From Butyricicoccus sp. Marseille-Q5471 (lineage in GTDB: Bacteria > Bacillota > Clostridia > Oscillospirales > Butyricicoccaceae), in assembly GCF_951230135.1 (NCBI RefSeq), contig NZ_CATNVC010000006.1, positions 62,001 to 126,000 on the forward strand: a stretch of 64,000 nt of DNA, in the 5' to 3' direction. Shown one piece after another: positions 56,316-64,000 of this stretch. Made by a program: the position numbers and the translations under genes. The notes beneath the pieces were generated by a model that was given only the letters and a program-made list of their open reading frames with translations, did no database searches and had not been told where the DNA came from. How positions within the stretch are numbered: the first letter of the stretch is position 1; every line of letters starts with the position of its first letter.

Positions 56316-56878
56316 TTTTTTTGCAGCTATTCTGGGAGTTTTTTAAAACAGGTCTCTTTGCTGTCGGCGGCGGACTTGCGACCATTCCCTTTCTGAAGGA
56401 AATCTCACTCAAATACCCATGGTTCACGCCGCAGGACTTAATGGACATGATTGCAATTTCGGAATCCACACCGGGTCCAATCGGCGTCAACACCGCAACT
56501 TATGCGGGCTTTCATGCCGCCGGACTGCCCGGAGCGCTGATGGCAACCTTTGCATTGGTGCTGCCCTCGGTGGTCATTATCATTTTCATCAGCCGCGCCC
56601 TTGAGCGCTTCCGTGATTCTAAATTGGTGCAGCGCGCGTTTTACGGCCTGCGTCCCGCCTCTGCCGGTCTGATTCTGGGCGCAATGTTTGAGGTTTTTCT
56701 CGTTTCCCTCTTTCATCCGGCAGCATATCACGGCCTTGCAACGCTGGGCGATTTTCTAAATCTCCCCGCGATTGTGTTATTTCTGGCGGTACTCGCTGCA
56801 ATCCGCAAATTCTCCTCTGTGCATCCAATTTTTTTCATCCTCGCCGGCGGCATATGTGGCGTCGTTTTTCAGCTATAA
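56312..56878 (+). CDS. chrA2: Chromate transporter, second half
   Basis: This 188-residue homologue of the preceding protein begins at ATG 56312 (MIFLQLFWEFFKTGLFAVGG), overlapping its stop by 4 bp after AAGGAGCGGAACA. The matching motif is IAISESTPGPIGVNTATYAG. About five spans are present, with opposite topology expected for the pair. The two would form a heterodimer in the membrane. Confidence 0.9.
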   Translation: MIFLQLFWEFFKTGLFAVGGGLATIPFLKEISLKYPWFTPQDLMDMIAISESTPGPIGVNTATYAGFHAAGLPGALMATFALVLPSVVIIIFISRALERFRDSKLVQRAFYGLRPASAGLILGAMFEVFLVSLFHPAAYHGLATLGDFLNLPAIVLFLAVLAAIRKFSSVHPIFFILAGGICGVVFQL

Positions 56879-56879
56879 G

Positions 56880-56909
56880 AAAAAGCACCGAATAATCGGT
56901 GCTTTTTCT
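56880..56909. terminator. Terminator between chrA2 and the convergent small gene
   Basis: AAAAAGCACCGA, loop ATAA, TCGGTGCTTTTT. It is symmetrical and should work in both directions. Confidence 0.88.
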
Positions 56910-56917
56910 CTTCCCCA

Positions 56918-57130
56918 TCAGGCACGAACGACAATATAATCCAAAACCACGTCGCGAAACTGTTCTGATGCTACTCCGCACCGCTGCAACAGCGCGGCTA
57001 ACCGCATCACCTCCGTCATCGTCGGGGCGATATCCGCGATGTGATCCACCATCTCGTCTTTCTCCCAAACTGCGATGCCAAACTGTATTTCATCTGTCCC
57101 GATCTTTTCGGTCACGACATATTGAGCCAC
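56918..57130 (-). CDS. Small conserved Clostridial protein (DUF6514-like)
   Basis: This 70-residue protein starts at GTG 57130 after GGGAGGTTTGAGACG. It consists of a beta-hairpin (QYVVTEKIGTDEIQFGIAVW) and a helical part with ITEVMRLAALLQRCGV-type sequence TMTEVMRLAALLQRCGV. It resembles DUF6514 proteins of Clostridia, whose role is unknown. The match is from memory of the pattern and should be treated with care. Confidence 0.65.
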   Translation of the reverse strand: MAQYVVTEKIGTDEIQFGIAVWEKDEMVDHIADIAPTMTEVMRLAALLQRCGVASEQFRDVVLDYIVVRA

Positions 57131-57219
57131 CGTCTCAAACCTCCCTCTTCGTACCGACTGTGTTTATTGTAGTCGGTTGGTTCGAAACAGGCAGTCGAAT
57201 TTCGTCGAGAATCCTTTAA

Positions 57220-57260
57220 AATAATTGCCGCGGAAGTGTTGACATCCGCGGCAATTGTTT
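57220..57260 (-). terminator. Terminator of the C_GCAxxG_C_C gene
   Basis: AATTGCCGCGGA and TCCGCGGCAATT form a perfect 12-bp stem around a 10-nt loop, with T-rich flanks. It overlaps the last codons of the gene. Confidence 0.85.
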
Positions 57261-57663
57261 AATCTATCAAAAATTTTTCAACGATTGCACATGCATCTTC
57301 AATACATCCGGCACAGGAGCGAAGCGGCGTTCCCGATGCAACACCCTTCAATTCACGACACAAAAGTGAACCGTTCTTGTCCTGAAACGCCTTGCAAAGT
57401 TCCCGATTGGTTGCATAGGTTTTGGCCTTTGTTGCGCCCGGCGCTTCAACGCCTGCGCTGCCCTTAAGACCCGCGAGCATGAACGCACCGCTCATCGCGC
57501 CGCAAACCTCCATCATGCCCATGCCCAAGCCAAAGCCTTCCGACATGCGGTACATCGTTTGCTCATCCACCTCAAAAAGGTCGCAATAAGCACATGCCAC
57601 CGCCTGTGCGCAGTTATATCCCTTGTCATGCAGGCGCATCGCCTGTTCTGCTCTGTTATTCAT
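57259..57663 (-). CDS. C_GCAxxG_C_C family putative redox protein
   Basis: This 134-residue protein has the family cysteine pattern: YNCAQAVACAY (about 16-26), EVCGAMSGAFMLAG (the C-GCA-x-x-G part, about 52-65), SLLCREL and LRSCAGCIEDACAIVE at the C-terminus. It is thought to be a small iron-sulfur or haem-linked redox protein of anaerobes; the true activity is not known. It is the downstream gene of the amidase, 11 bp away. Confidence 0.9.
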   Translation of the reverse strand: MNNRAEQAMRLHDKGYNCAQAVACAYCDLFEVDEQTMYRMSEGFGLGMGMMEVCGAMSGAFMLAGLKGSAGVEAPGATKAKTYATNRELCKAFQDKNGSLLCRELKGVASGTPLRSCAGCIEDACAIVEKFLID

Positions 57664-57674
57664 TATTTAGCTCC

Positions 57675-58898
57675 TTAATATTCAACCTGTGAGAAATATT
57701 TTATGATTGCATTGCACTGCGCCTGCGCTTCTGCACGCCAGTCTGCATCGCTGTCGATAAACAGTACGTCCTCATCATTATCAATGAAACAGTATTCGCT
57801 GATAACCGCCGTGATTCCCAGCTCCGCCGCAAATCGATTGGTATAATAGTAATCGCCGTTTGAGCCTTCGCGGAACCAAGTCGGGCGAATGGTCAGCCCA
57901 ACTTTTGCATATTCCCCTTCCAGCTCGTTTGCCAAAAGCTTGCTCGGTCCACCGTTTTTGTCTGCAACCTGAGCCAACACCTGCGCGCCGCGCGCCTGCG
58001 TATTGGCTGCATTATGATGAATGCCAAAAAACAAATCAACCGTTTCTACATATTTCTCCATCACTGTACCGCGCGAAGAAAGAGAAGCGCCGCTGTCCAG
58101 CGAATCACGCACCATGATAACCTCCACGCCCTGCGCTTCCAGCATATCTCGCAGATAACGTGCTACATACAGGTTGACGCGCTTCTCATCCAAATCAAGC
58201 GTCGGATGCTTCGCGCCGATATCCGAACCGCCGTGCCCTGCATCCAGAATTACCGTCATTTTGCCGTCCAAATGTGAAGTGCGCTGTGTGGGCTCCGGTT
58301 CGGGTTCGGGCTTGGGCTCAGGCTCCGGTTCCGGCTCGGGGGTAGGTTCCGGCTCCGGTGTGACAATTCGCACGGTCTGCGAATCCTCATCAAAAGTGGC
58401 GGCAAAGCCAAGTTCAGAGGATAAATCAGCTATTTTATAATAATTATTCCCGTTAATATTAAATCCGCTGACCGAAGCGGCACTTCCATCTATACGCATG
58501 CTTACGGTTGATGCCTGTACCTTCAGGCCACTGGTCGCCTGCACCGACATCTCGCCACCGACCGTTGTATATTTTGCGCCGGATACCAGATTAATCCGCT
58601 GTGCCGTGTTGTCCCACTCGACCTCAAACGTACTTGTACTGCCGCTGAGCAGGTAGGCAATATCACGCAGCTTGAAATAATTGTAGCCGTCGATATTATA
58701 GGCCTGCGGCTTCGCTGCCGTACCATTGACGGTCAAATTGTGGGTGGATGAGACAACTCGGTTGCTTGCCCGCACGACGCTCACCTGCTGTGTCTCGCCC
58801 AGCTCGGGATCGGTTGACAAGTCGCCCGCTGCGAGCGCCGTTACCGAACTCATCCATATCAACGCACAAAAAAGTGCAAAAAAACGTTTAAACCGCAT
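57675..58898 (-). CDS. N-acetylmuramoyl-L-alanine amidase with copper-amine-oxidase-like stalk
   Basis: This 407-residue secreted protein starts at ATG 58898 (MRFKRFFALFCALIWM). The signal peptide ends near ALAA at 24. Two copper-amine-oxidase N-like repeats (NIDGYNYFKLRDIAYLLSG and NINGNNYYKIADLSSELGF) lie at about 50-180. A Pro-Glu linker of about 25 residues follows. The C-terminal Amidase_3 domain has zinc ligands in LDAGHGGSD, the Glu of DEKRVNLY, and GIHHNA, plus the catalytic Glu in VISEYCFIDN. It cleaves peptidoglycan stem peptides. Confidence 0.93.
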   Translation of the reverse strand: MRFKRFFALFCALIWMSSVTALAAGDLSTDPELGETQQVSVVRASNRVVSSTHNLTVNGTAAKPQAYNIDGYNYFKLRDIAYLLSGSTSTFEVEWDNTAQRINLVSGAKYTTVGGEMSVQATSGLKVQASTVSMRIDGSAASVSGFNINGNNYYKIADLSSELGFAATFDEDSQTVRIVTPEPEPTPEPEPEPEPKPEPEPEPTQRTSHLDGKMTVILDAGHGGSDIGAKHPTLDLDEKRVNLYVARYLRDMLEAQGVEVIMVRDSLDSGASLSSRGTVMEKYVETVDLFFGIHHNAANTQARGAQVLAQVADKNGGPSKLLANELEGEYAKVGLTIRPTWFREGSNGDYYYTNRFAAELGITAVISEYCFIDNDEDVLFIDSDADWRAEAQAQCNAIIKYFSQVEY

Positions 58899-58944
58899 AT
58901 ATAATCCTCCGCAGCACTCAGGTTCATGCCTTATGACACAGGTG

Positions 58945-58973
58945 ATTATACCATTAAATCCTACATTTTTCAA
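58945..58973 (-). promoter_or_regulatory. Amidase promoter
   Basis: On the minus strand TTGAAA (58973-58968), 17 bp, TATAAT (58950-58945). Confidence 0.75.
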
Positions 58974-59021
58974 TGGATTTCGCGCGGATGCGGCAGAATT
59001 GTAATATTACATCTGCGTAAA

Positions 59022-59049
59022 AAAGAGCCACCCGAAGGCGGCTCTTGTA
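59022..59049 (-). terminator. Terminator of the hprK operon
   Basis: AAGAGCC-GCC, loop TTCG, GGT-GGCTCTT then T-rich on the minus strand, just after the glucokinase stop. It closes the hprK-PHP-glucokinase transcript. Confidence 0.85.
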
Positions 59050-59053
59050 ACCG

Positions 59054-59974
59054 TTACAGCATGGCGGCACCGATCAAGCCTGCGTCATTTCCCAGGGTTG
59101 CAGTGACAATCTCCGTGTTTTTTGTCTCGCACCGGAATATCTCCGGTATGGTCAGCCGACGCAGCGGTTCAAGCAGCTTTTCGCCGTATCCGGCCAGACC
59201 GCCGCCCAGAACAACACAGTCCGGCTGAAAGATGTTGATGAAATTCGCCAAACCGCAGGACAGGTTGCGGCAATACTCCTCAAACAGTTCAGTCGCCAAG
59301 GGGTCGCCCGCGTCAACCGCATCGCAAATCATCTTGGCATTCAAATGTCCGCGATCGGAAGCGAGCATGCTTTCGCGTCCCTCAGCCAATGCCCGCTCGG
59401 CAAACTTGACGAAGTGCGAAGCCGAAGCATATGCCTCCAAGCACCCTCTGCGGCCACAATTGCACGCCTCGCCGCCCTGACGAATGACCATATGCCCCAG
59501 TTCGCCGGCAATATCGTTGCAGCCGGTGTACAGCTTACCATTGATGACAATGCCGCCGCCAACGCCTGTGCCCAGTGTAATCATAATCATATTTTGCACG
59601 TGACTGGCGGCGCCTGCAGTCGCTTCGCCAAGCGCCGCACAGTTTGCATCGTTATCCAGCTGCACCGCGCAGCCAAACTCCGGCTGAAATGCGCGGGCGA
59701 ACTCCACATCGTTCATGCCCAGATTGGTGCCGAAAATCAGGCGGCAGCCCTTTTTGTCCAGCGAGCCGGGCACGCCGATGCCGATACTGCTTACTTCATC
59801 CGGCGACACACCCTGCGCCGCGCATAAATCCAGTGCCAGCTGCTTCATATCGCCGCGCAGTCCGTCCGCGTCTCCTATTTTGGTTGGGACTGCCTGCTTA
59901 CGAAGGATTGCTCCGCTTTCTGAGCACAGCGCGGCTTTTACACTCGTGCCGCCAAGATCAATGCCAATTCTCAT
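59054..59974 (-). CDS. glk: ROK family glucokinase
   Basis: This 306-residue sugar kinase starts at ATG 59974 (MRIGIDLGGTSVKAALC). It has the ATP-binding DLGGT loop and the ROK zinc motif CNCGRRGCLEAYAS (about 163-176). The catalytic Asp region is VQLDNDANCAALGEA, and the second phosphate loop is VVLGGGLAGYGEKLL. It phosphorylates glucose in the cytosol. It is the last gene of the hprK operon, which ties it to carbon control. Confidence 0.92.
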   Translation of the reverse strand: MRIGIDLGGTSVKAALCSESGAILRKQAVPTKIGDADGLRGDMKQLALDLCAAQGVSPDEVSSIGIGVPGSLDKKGCRLIFGTNLGMNDVEFARAFQPEFGCAVQLDNDANCAALGEATAGAASHVQNMIMITLGTGVGGGIVINGKLYTGCNDIAGELGHMVIRQGGEACNCGRRGCLEAYASASHFVKFAERALAEGRESMLASDRGHLNAKMICDAVDAGDPLATELFEEYCRNLSCGLANFINIFQPDCVVLGGGLAGYGEKLLEPLRRLTIPEIFRCETKNTEIVTATLGNDAGLIGAAML

Positions 59975-59990
59975 ACCCTTTCTCTCCTTA

Positions 59991-60716
59991 TCAGTCGAAC
60001 AGGTTGATTCCTCTTCCCGTGAAATACGCATTCAGACGATCAATACTGCTGTTGATGACGAGCTCCTCCGGGAAATCAATTTCCTCAAGCATCGCAAGTG
60101 CACCTTCCACGTGGCCAACTCGGTATTCAATGTGACTGTCGCTGTCAACCGAAATCGGCACCTCATACTTTTTGCACAGGCGCGCAATATCCGCACAGTT
60201 TTGCCGACTGCCTGCACGGATATTCAAAGATGCGTTATTAATTTCAACAATCTTACCACAATCGTTACACTTGCTGATAATATATTCATGGTCGAAATCA
60301 AAATTTGCGTTGCCCAAATGACCGAATGCATTTACATACGGATTATGAAGAATGGCCTCGAGCGCTGCCGTATGAATTTCCTTGGTCGCCGGGGGGAACA
60401 GGCATTCATGGAAGGAGGCGAGCGCAAACTCAATTGGTCGGAGACACTTATTGGCGATTACGTTAATACCGCCCGCGGGTGCTGTAATATCAAATTCAAT
60501 CCCCCGAATCACGGTCACGCCATCAATTTGCCGCGGGATTAGATCCATGTTAGCAAAATGCCATTCGTGCGGTCCATCGGGATTTGTCGGTCCGTGATTT
60601 GTGATAGCGATAGCGGCCAGTCCCGCATCCTGTGCGCCACGTACCATTTCCGTCAAGGAACTGAACGCGTGATGCGTCACACTTGTATGCATATGCAAAT
60701 CTGCAACGATTTTCAA
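59991..60716 (-). CDS. PHP-domain phosphoesterase
   Basis: This 241-residue protein has the PHP metal motifs DLHMHTSVTHHAFSS (about 5-19), ITNHGPTNPDGPHEWHF, a YVNAFGHLGNANFDFDHEY His and the C-terminal SVDSDSHIEY. It belongs to the YcdX/PolX-type PHP phosphatases. The substrate is unknown, and in this family is often a small phosphate ester. It lies between hprK and glk in one transcript. Confidence 0.9.
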   Translation of the reverse strand: MKIVADLHMHTSVTHHAFSSLTEMVRGAQDAGLAAIAITNHGPTNPDGPHEWHFANMDLIPRQIDGVTVIRGIEFDITAPAGGINVIANKCLRPIEFALASFHECLFPPATKEIHTAALEAILHNPYVNAFGHLGNANFDFDHEYIISKCNDCGKIVEINNASLNIRAGSRQNCADIARLCKKYEVPISVDSDSHIEYRVGHVEGALAMLEEIDFPEELVINSSIDRLNAYFTGRGINLFD

Positions 60717-60773
60717 TAGTCTCTCTCCTTAAAAATTGGCGAGGCCGTACAACACGGCATCGCCAATCTGATT

Positions 60774-61706
60774 TTAGTTCCCGTATTGCTTGAGCATGCG
60801 CTCCTGCAGCTCCTGCGCGGCGTTATAGCCCATTTTCTTTTGGCGGTTGTTCATAGCGGCTACTTCGATAATGACCGCAAGGTTACGACCGGGCTTGACC
60901 GGTATGGTCAGACTCGGTACGGAAATATCCAGAATAGAGGTGGTTTGTCCGTCAAGTCCCAGACGGTCGTACTGCTTGCCGTCTTCCCACGGTTCAAGGT
61001 TAATGACAAGTTCTACCTTTTCCGTCAGCTTAATCGAGCCAACGCCAAAGATACGGCGCACATCGACAATTCCAATGCCGCGCAGCTCAATAAAGTGACG
61101 GATGACCTCCGGCGCAGTACCGACCAGAGTCTTGTCCGATACGCGCTTAATCTCAACCGCGTCATCCGCAATCAGACGGTGTCCGCGCTTAACCAGCTCA
61201 ATTGCCGTCTCCGACTTACCCACACCGGAATCGCCCAGCAGCAGCACGCCCTCACCGTAGATTTCAATCAAGACGCCGTGCAGTGTGATGCGGGGTGCGA
61301 GACTTACCTTTAATGAGGCGATGATTGCGCTCATAATGGTCGATGTGAATTCATTGGTGCGCAGCAGCGGCACCTTATATTTTTGCGCTGCTTCCAGACA
61401 CTCCGGGAATACATCAATGTTGCGTGAAATAATCATCGTCGGGATGCCGGTTGAAAACAGGCGGTCAAAGCTTGCGCGGCGTGTCTCCGGATCGAGCTGT
61501 TCGACATAGCTGCTTTCGACCTTGCCCATGATCTGAATGCGATTGGGATCGAAATAATCGAAAAATCCGGCAAGCTGCAGACCGGGGCGGCTGACATCAT
61601 CCTTGGTAATTTCAATTTTTTCGAAATTTTCGGGGCCGAAAATGACCTCAAACTTAAATTCCTGCACTAAATCGCCCAGACTTACGCCGAATTCCTTTAA
61701 CTGCAT
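60774..61706 (-). CDS. hprK: HPr kinase/phosphorylase
   Basis: This 310-residue bifunctional enzyme starts at ATG 61706, 7 nt after AAGGAG; the ATG six bases upstream is too close to that site. The P-loop is LLGDSGVGKSETAIELVKRG (about 154-173), the HprK signature RGIGIVDVRRIFG (about 205-217) and the C-terminal RNLAVIIEVAAMN. It phosphorylates Ser46 of HPr and controls carbon catabolite repression in Firmicutes. First gene of a three-gene transcript. Confidence 0.95.
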   Translation of the reverse strand: MQLKEFGVSLGDLVQEFKFEVIFGPENFEKIEITKDDVSRPGLQLAGFFDYFDPNRIQIMGKVESSYVEQLDPETRRASFDRLFSTGIPTMIISRNIDVFPECLEAAQKYKVPLLRTNEFTSTIMSAIIASLKVSLAPRITLHGVLIEIYGEGVLLLGDSGVGKSETAIELVKRGHRLIADDAVEIKRVSDKTLVGTAPEVIRHFIELRGIGIVDVRRIFGVGSIKLTEKVELVINLEPWEDGKQYDRLGLDGQTTSILDISVPSLTIPVKPGRNLAVIIEVAAMNNRQKKMGYNAAQELQERMLKQYGN

Positions 61707-61765
61707 ATACATACTCCTTTCTGCTAAAGCAGAAAATGATAATCAAATTCAAAATATATGCCTAT

Positions 61766-61794
61766 ATTATACCCCGCAAAGTCCATTTTTTCAA
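61766..61794 (-). promoter_or_regulatory. hprK operon promoter
   Basis: On the minus strand TTGAAA (61794-61789), 17 bp, TATAAT (61771-61766). Confidence 0.78.
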
Positions 61795-61852
61795 TCTTTT
61801 TCCGTATGCACCCAATAAAACTTAAATCTCTCGACTTTTTTTCACAAACCAC

Positions 61853-61881
61853 TTGCATTCCCCCACCCTTTGTGGTACTAT
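61853..61881 (+). promoter_or_regulatory. rpmB promoter
   Basis: TTGCAT (61853-61858), 17 bp, TACTAT (61876-61881). Confidence 0.7.
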
Positions 61882-61922
61882 AATATGCGTTACGCAATGT
61901 TTGGAAAAGGAGGTGCAGGAAA

Positions 61923-62111
61923 ATGGCAAAGTGCGATATTTGCGGTAAGGGCGTGACCTTTGGAATTCAGGTCTCTCACTCCCATCGTCGTTCCAACCGA
62001 ACTTGGAAGCCGAACGTACGTCGTGTGAAGGCTCTGGTCGAAGGTACTCCTCGCCATATTAACGTATGTACTCGATGCCTCCGCTCCGGCAAGGTTACGC
62101 GTGCTGTCTAA
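61923..62111 (+). CDS. rpmB: 50S ribosomal protein L28
   Basis: The 62-residue basic protein starts MAKCDICGKGVTFGIQVSHS and has the second Cys pair region NVCTRCLRSGKV, giving the zinc-binding C+ form of L28. ATG 61923 follows AAAAGGAGGTGCAGGAAA. It is monocistronic with a clear promoter and terminator. Confidence 0.97.
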   Translation: MAKCDICGKGVTFGIQVSHSHRRSNRTWKPNVRRVKALVEGTPRHINVCTRCLRSGKVTRAV

Positions 62112-62141
62112 TTAATTAGGCGACGTTAATGCATTCAAAAT

Positions 62142-62168
62142 GGGCGCTCTGCTTGCAGAGCGCTTTTC
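62142..62168 (+). terminator. rpmB terminator
   Basis: GCGCTCTGC and GCAGAGCGC around TT, followed by TTTTCT. Confidence 0.85.
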
Positions 62169-62194
62169 TATTGAGTAAATGTAGGTGATCTCTT

Positions 62195-62884
62195 ATGAAA
62201 AAGGCACTGCGGCCCGCGTTTACCGCGACGATTCCGGTGCTTTGCGGCTATCTGTTCATCGGCTTTGCCTTTGGCGTGATGCTGCGCGACGCGGGCTATG
62301 CCCCGCCCTGGGCGTTCCTCAGCAGCCTGACCATCTATGCAGGCTCGGGACAGTACTTACTGGTTTCTCTGTTAGCGTCCGGCGCGTCGCTCGCAACGGT
62401 TGCTGTGATGACGCTGCTGCTTAATTGCCGCCATATTTTTTACGGACTGTCCTTTTTGGAGCAGTTTCATCAGATGGGAAACGCAAAGCCCTATATGATT
62501 TTTTCGCTGACCGATGAAACCTATTCGCTGCTCTGCTCACTCAAAACGCCCGAAGGGGTCGACCCGAACGCCATGCGCCTTTTAGTTGCCATACTGGATC
62601 ATTCCTATTGGATTCTCGGTTCGGTCATTGGTGCGATTGCCGGCGGTATGCTGCCGTTTGATTCGACCGGCATTGATTTTGCGATGACCGCGCTGTTTGT
62701 TGTCATCTTTGTGGAGCAGTGGAAGAGCAGCAAACATCATGTCCCCGCCTTTCTGGGCCTGGGCGCTGCCGCTCTGTCCCTCGTGCTGCTTGGCCCGCAG
62801 AATTTCATCATGCCCGCCATGATTGCAATCTGCGTGCTTCTGGTTGCACTGCGCAGCCGTCTTGGCGAGGAGGTGGCGCAATGA
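62195..62884 (+). CDS. azlC: AzlC family branched-chain amino acid exporter subunit
   Basis: This 229-residue membrane protein has the AzlC N-terminus FTATIPVLCGYLFIGFAFG (about 9-27), the YAGSGQYLLVSLLASGAS region and LLNCRHIFYGLSF. About six spans are present. AzlC forms the large subunit of branched-chain amino acid exporters with AzlD. ATG 62195 follows GTAGGTGATCTCTT. It overlaps azlD by 4 bp. Confidence 0.93.
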   Translation: MKKALRPAFTATIPVLCGYLFIGFAFGVMLRDAGYAPPWAFLSSLTIYAGSGQYLLVSLLASGASLATVAVMTLLLNCRHIFYGLSFLEQFHQMGNAKPYMIFSLTDETYSLLCSLKTPEGVDPNAMRLLVAILDHSYWILGSVIGAIAGGMLPFDSTGIDFAMTALFVVIFVEQWKSSKHHVPAFLGLGAAALSLVLLGPQNFIMPAMIAICVLLVALRSRLGEEVAQ

Positions 62885-63210
62885 GTGCAGGAAGAACGCT
62901 TGCCATGATTGCCGTCGCCGCGGTGTGCACCTTTGCAACCCGCGTTGCGCCGTTTCTGCTGTTTAACGGCAAACGACCGATTCCGCCGATTGTCCGCTAC
63001 CTCGGCACGGTGCTGCCCCCTGCCGTCATTGCACTTTTGGTGGTGTACTGCCTTAAAAACGTCACTTGGCTGGGGTATCCGCACGGCATTCCCGAAATGA
63101 TTTCGATTGTGGTGGTTGCTGTACTCCATCTCTGGAAGCGCAACAATCTGCTGTCGATCGGCGTAGGCACCGCATTGTACATGATACTGGTGCAATCGGT
63201 ATTTATTTGA
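62881..63210 (+). CDS. azlD: AzlD family small exporter subunit
   Basis: This 109-residue membrane protein starts at ATG 62881, inside the azlC stop (ATGA), after GGAGGTGGCGCA. Four spans are likely. The family features TRVAPFLLFNGKRPIPPIV and YLGTVLPPAVIALLVVYCLK are present. It pairs with AzlC. Confidence 0.93.
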   Translation: MSAGRTLAMIAVAAVCTFATRVAPFLLFNGKRPIPPIVRYLGTVLPPAVIALLVVYCLKNVTWLGYPHGIPEMISIVVVAVLHLWKRNNLLSIGVGTALYMILVQSVFI

Positions 63211-63214
63211 AATG

Positions 63215-63244
63215 GAAGGCATGGTAGGTTTACCATGCCTTTTC
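63215..63244 (+). terminator. azlCD terminator
   Basis: AAGGCATGGTA, loop GGTT, TACCATGCCTT then TTCTTT. Confidence 0.85.
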
Positions 63245-63284
63245 TTTCTGGTAGAATAAGAATACATTGTTAAAGGAGACTGCC

Positions 63285-64000
63285 ATGGAAACCATGATTC
63301 AGATTCTGGCCCGCGAGCTAGACCAGAAAGAGACATATGTTGAAAATGTCGTCAAGCTGTTAGATGAAGGCAACACCGTGCCTTTTATTGCGCGCTATCG
63401 CAAGGAAATGCACGGTACGATGGACGATCAGACCATCCGCGTGCTGGCCGACCGGCTGGCCTATCTGCGCAGTCTGGACGAGCGCCGCACCGAAGTGCGC
63501 GAGGCCATTGCCGCGCAGGACAAGCTGACTGACGCACTCTCCCGCGCCATCGACGAAGCGCAGACGCTCGCCGCACTCGATGATATTTACCGCCCTTATC
63601 GCCCCAAGCGCCGCACCCGTGCCTCGATGGCACGGGAAAAGGGACTTGCACCGCTTGCCGACGCGCTGTGCGAAGCGCGTACGCCTACCCCTTCTGCGGA
63701 AGCCCTTGCGCAGCCGTATATCGACCCTGCAAAGGGCGTGGAAAGCGCTGCTGATGCGCTCGCCGGTGCGTGCGATATCATCGCCGAAACGCTGTCGGAT
63801 GATGCAGCGCTTCGCGGCAAGCTGCGCGCCTTGCTGAATCGTACCGGTGTGCTGCGCACGGTAGGCACGGACGCGGAGGATACCGTCTATCAGATGTACC
63901 ACGATTTTTCCGAGCCGCTGCGCAGGCTGCAAAGCCATCGCGTACTCGCCGTCAACCGCGGCGAAAAGGAAGGCAAACTCAAGGTATCGCTCGAATGTGA
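63285..64000 (+). CDS. tex: Tex family transcription accessory/RNA-binding protein, N-terminal part
   Basis: The frame starts at ATG 63285 after AAAGGAGACTGCC and runs off the right edge, giving 238 codons. The N-terminal Tex domain is clear: VVKLLDEGNTVPFIARYRKEM in two blocks (about 22-42), then AALDDIYRPYRPKRRTRASMAREKG, which is diagnostic for Tex. Full-length Tex is about 700-780 residues with YqgF-like, helix-hairpin-helix and S1 domains, all beyond the window. It binds nucleic acid and interacts with RNA polymerase. Confidence 0.95.
   Translation, partial: METMIQILARELDQKETYVENVVKLLDEGNTVPFIARYRKEMHGTMDDQTIRVLADRLAYLRSLDERRTEVREAIAAQDKLTDALSRAIDEAQTLAALDDIYRPYRPKRRTRASMAREKGLAPLADALCEARTPTPSAEALAQPYIDPAKGVESAADALAGACDIIAETLSDDAALRGKLRALLNRTGVLRTVGTDAEDTVYQMYHDFSEPLRRLQSHRVLAVNRGEKEGKLKVSLEC

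Noticed and set aside
1-64000. CRISPR array
   Set aside because: No regularly spaced short repeats and no cas genes were seen anywhere in the window.

Overview
The window looks like a chromosomal segment of a gut-type member of the Clostridia, most likely the Oscillospirales. This is an inference from gene content: PPi-type phosphofructokinase, HPr kinase, a full anaerobic cobalamin pathway, CsoR, C_GCAxxG_C_C and AzlCD genes, and clean AGGAGG-type ribosome binding sites. No 16S rRNA or other taxonomic marker lies in the window.

Layout. 1-2.7 kb: a truncated SLH-domain protein, an SdpI/SdpR pair, rpsT and tRNA-Pro. 2.76-10.98 kb: an integrated single-stranded DNA phage of inovirus type, bounded by identical 21-bp direct repeats. 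It carries a Zot/pI-type assembly ATPase, two tandem coat-like proteins, several very small membrane proteins and an IS30-family transposase. Its replication protein has the architecture of eukaryotic CRESS-DNA virus Reps (HUH nuclease plus superfamily 3 helicase). Just upstream of that Rep lies an 11-bp stem with an 11-nt loop containing CAGTATTAC, which fits the NANTATTAC origin nonanucleotide of circoviruses and geminiviruses. 11-19 kb: housekeeping genes (hslO, a methyltransferase, a YerC/TrpR-like regulator, fba, pfp, glnS, gltX). 19.1-27.5 kb: an eroded integrative element at tRNA-Ser, with integrase, excisionase, orphan MazF, sigma factor and chimeric or truncated remnants, followed by a MerR-controlled operon whose alcohol dehydrogenase is frameshifted.

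27.6-51.3 kb: one minus-strand cobalamin and haem-precursor operon of about 23.7 kb, driven by a consensus promoter and a cobalamin riboswitch. It runs from cobalt uptake (cbiM, cbiN) through tetrapyrrole formation (hemA, hemL, hemB, hemC, hemD) and corrin-ring building (cbiD, L, F, G, H, ET, C, A; cobK; cbiK) to adenosylation, amidation and nucleotide-loop assembly (cobO, cbiP, cobD, cbiB, cobU, cobS, cobT). Several genes are fusions: cbiE-cbiT, cobA-hemD and the less usual cobK-SirC. Just upstream lie cbiO, an EamA-CbiQ fusion and a CsoR-family repressor with its own promoter and a G-tract operator.

54.3-64 kb: ordinary genes (DUF1015, a split chromate transporter, a C_GCAxxG_C_C protein, N-acetylmuramoyl-L-alanine amidase, ROK glucokinase, PHP phosphoesterase, hprK, rpmB, azlCD, and the start of tex).

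The strongest candidate for something new is the phage, because it combines filamentous-phage morphogenesis, a CRESS-type replicon and a DDE transposase. Relatives of each part are known separately: bacterial CRESS-like plasmid Reps, and inoviruses carrying IS30-like transposases. Whether this exact combination has been described cannot be decided from the sequence alone.
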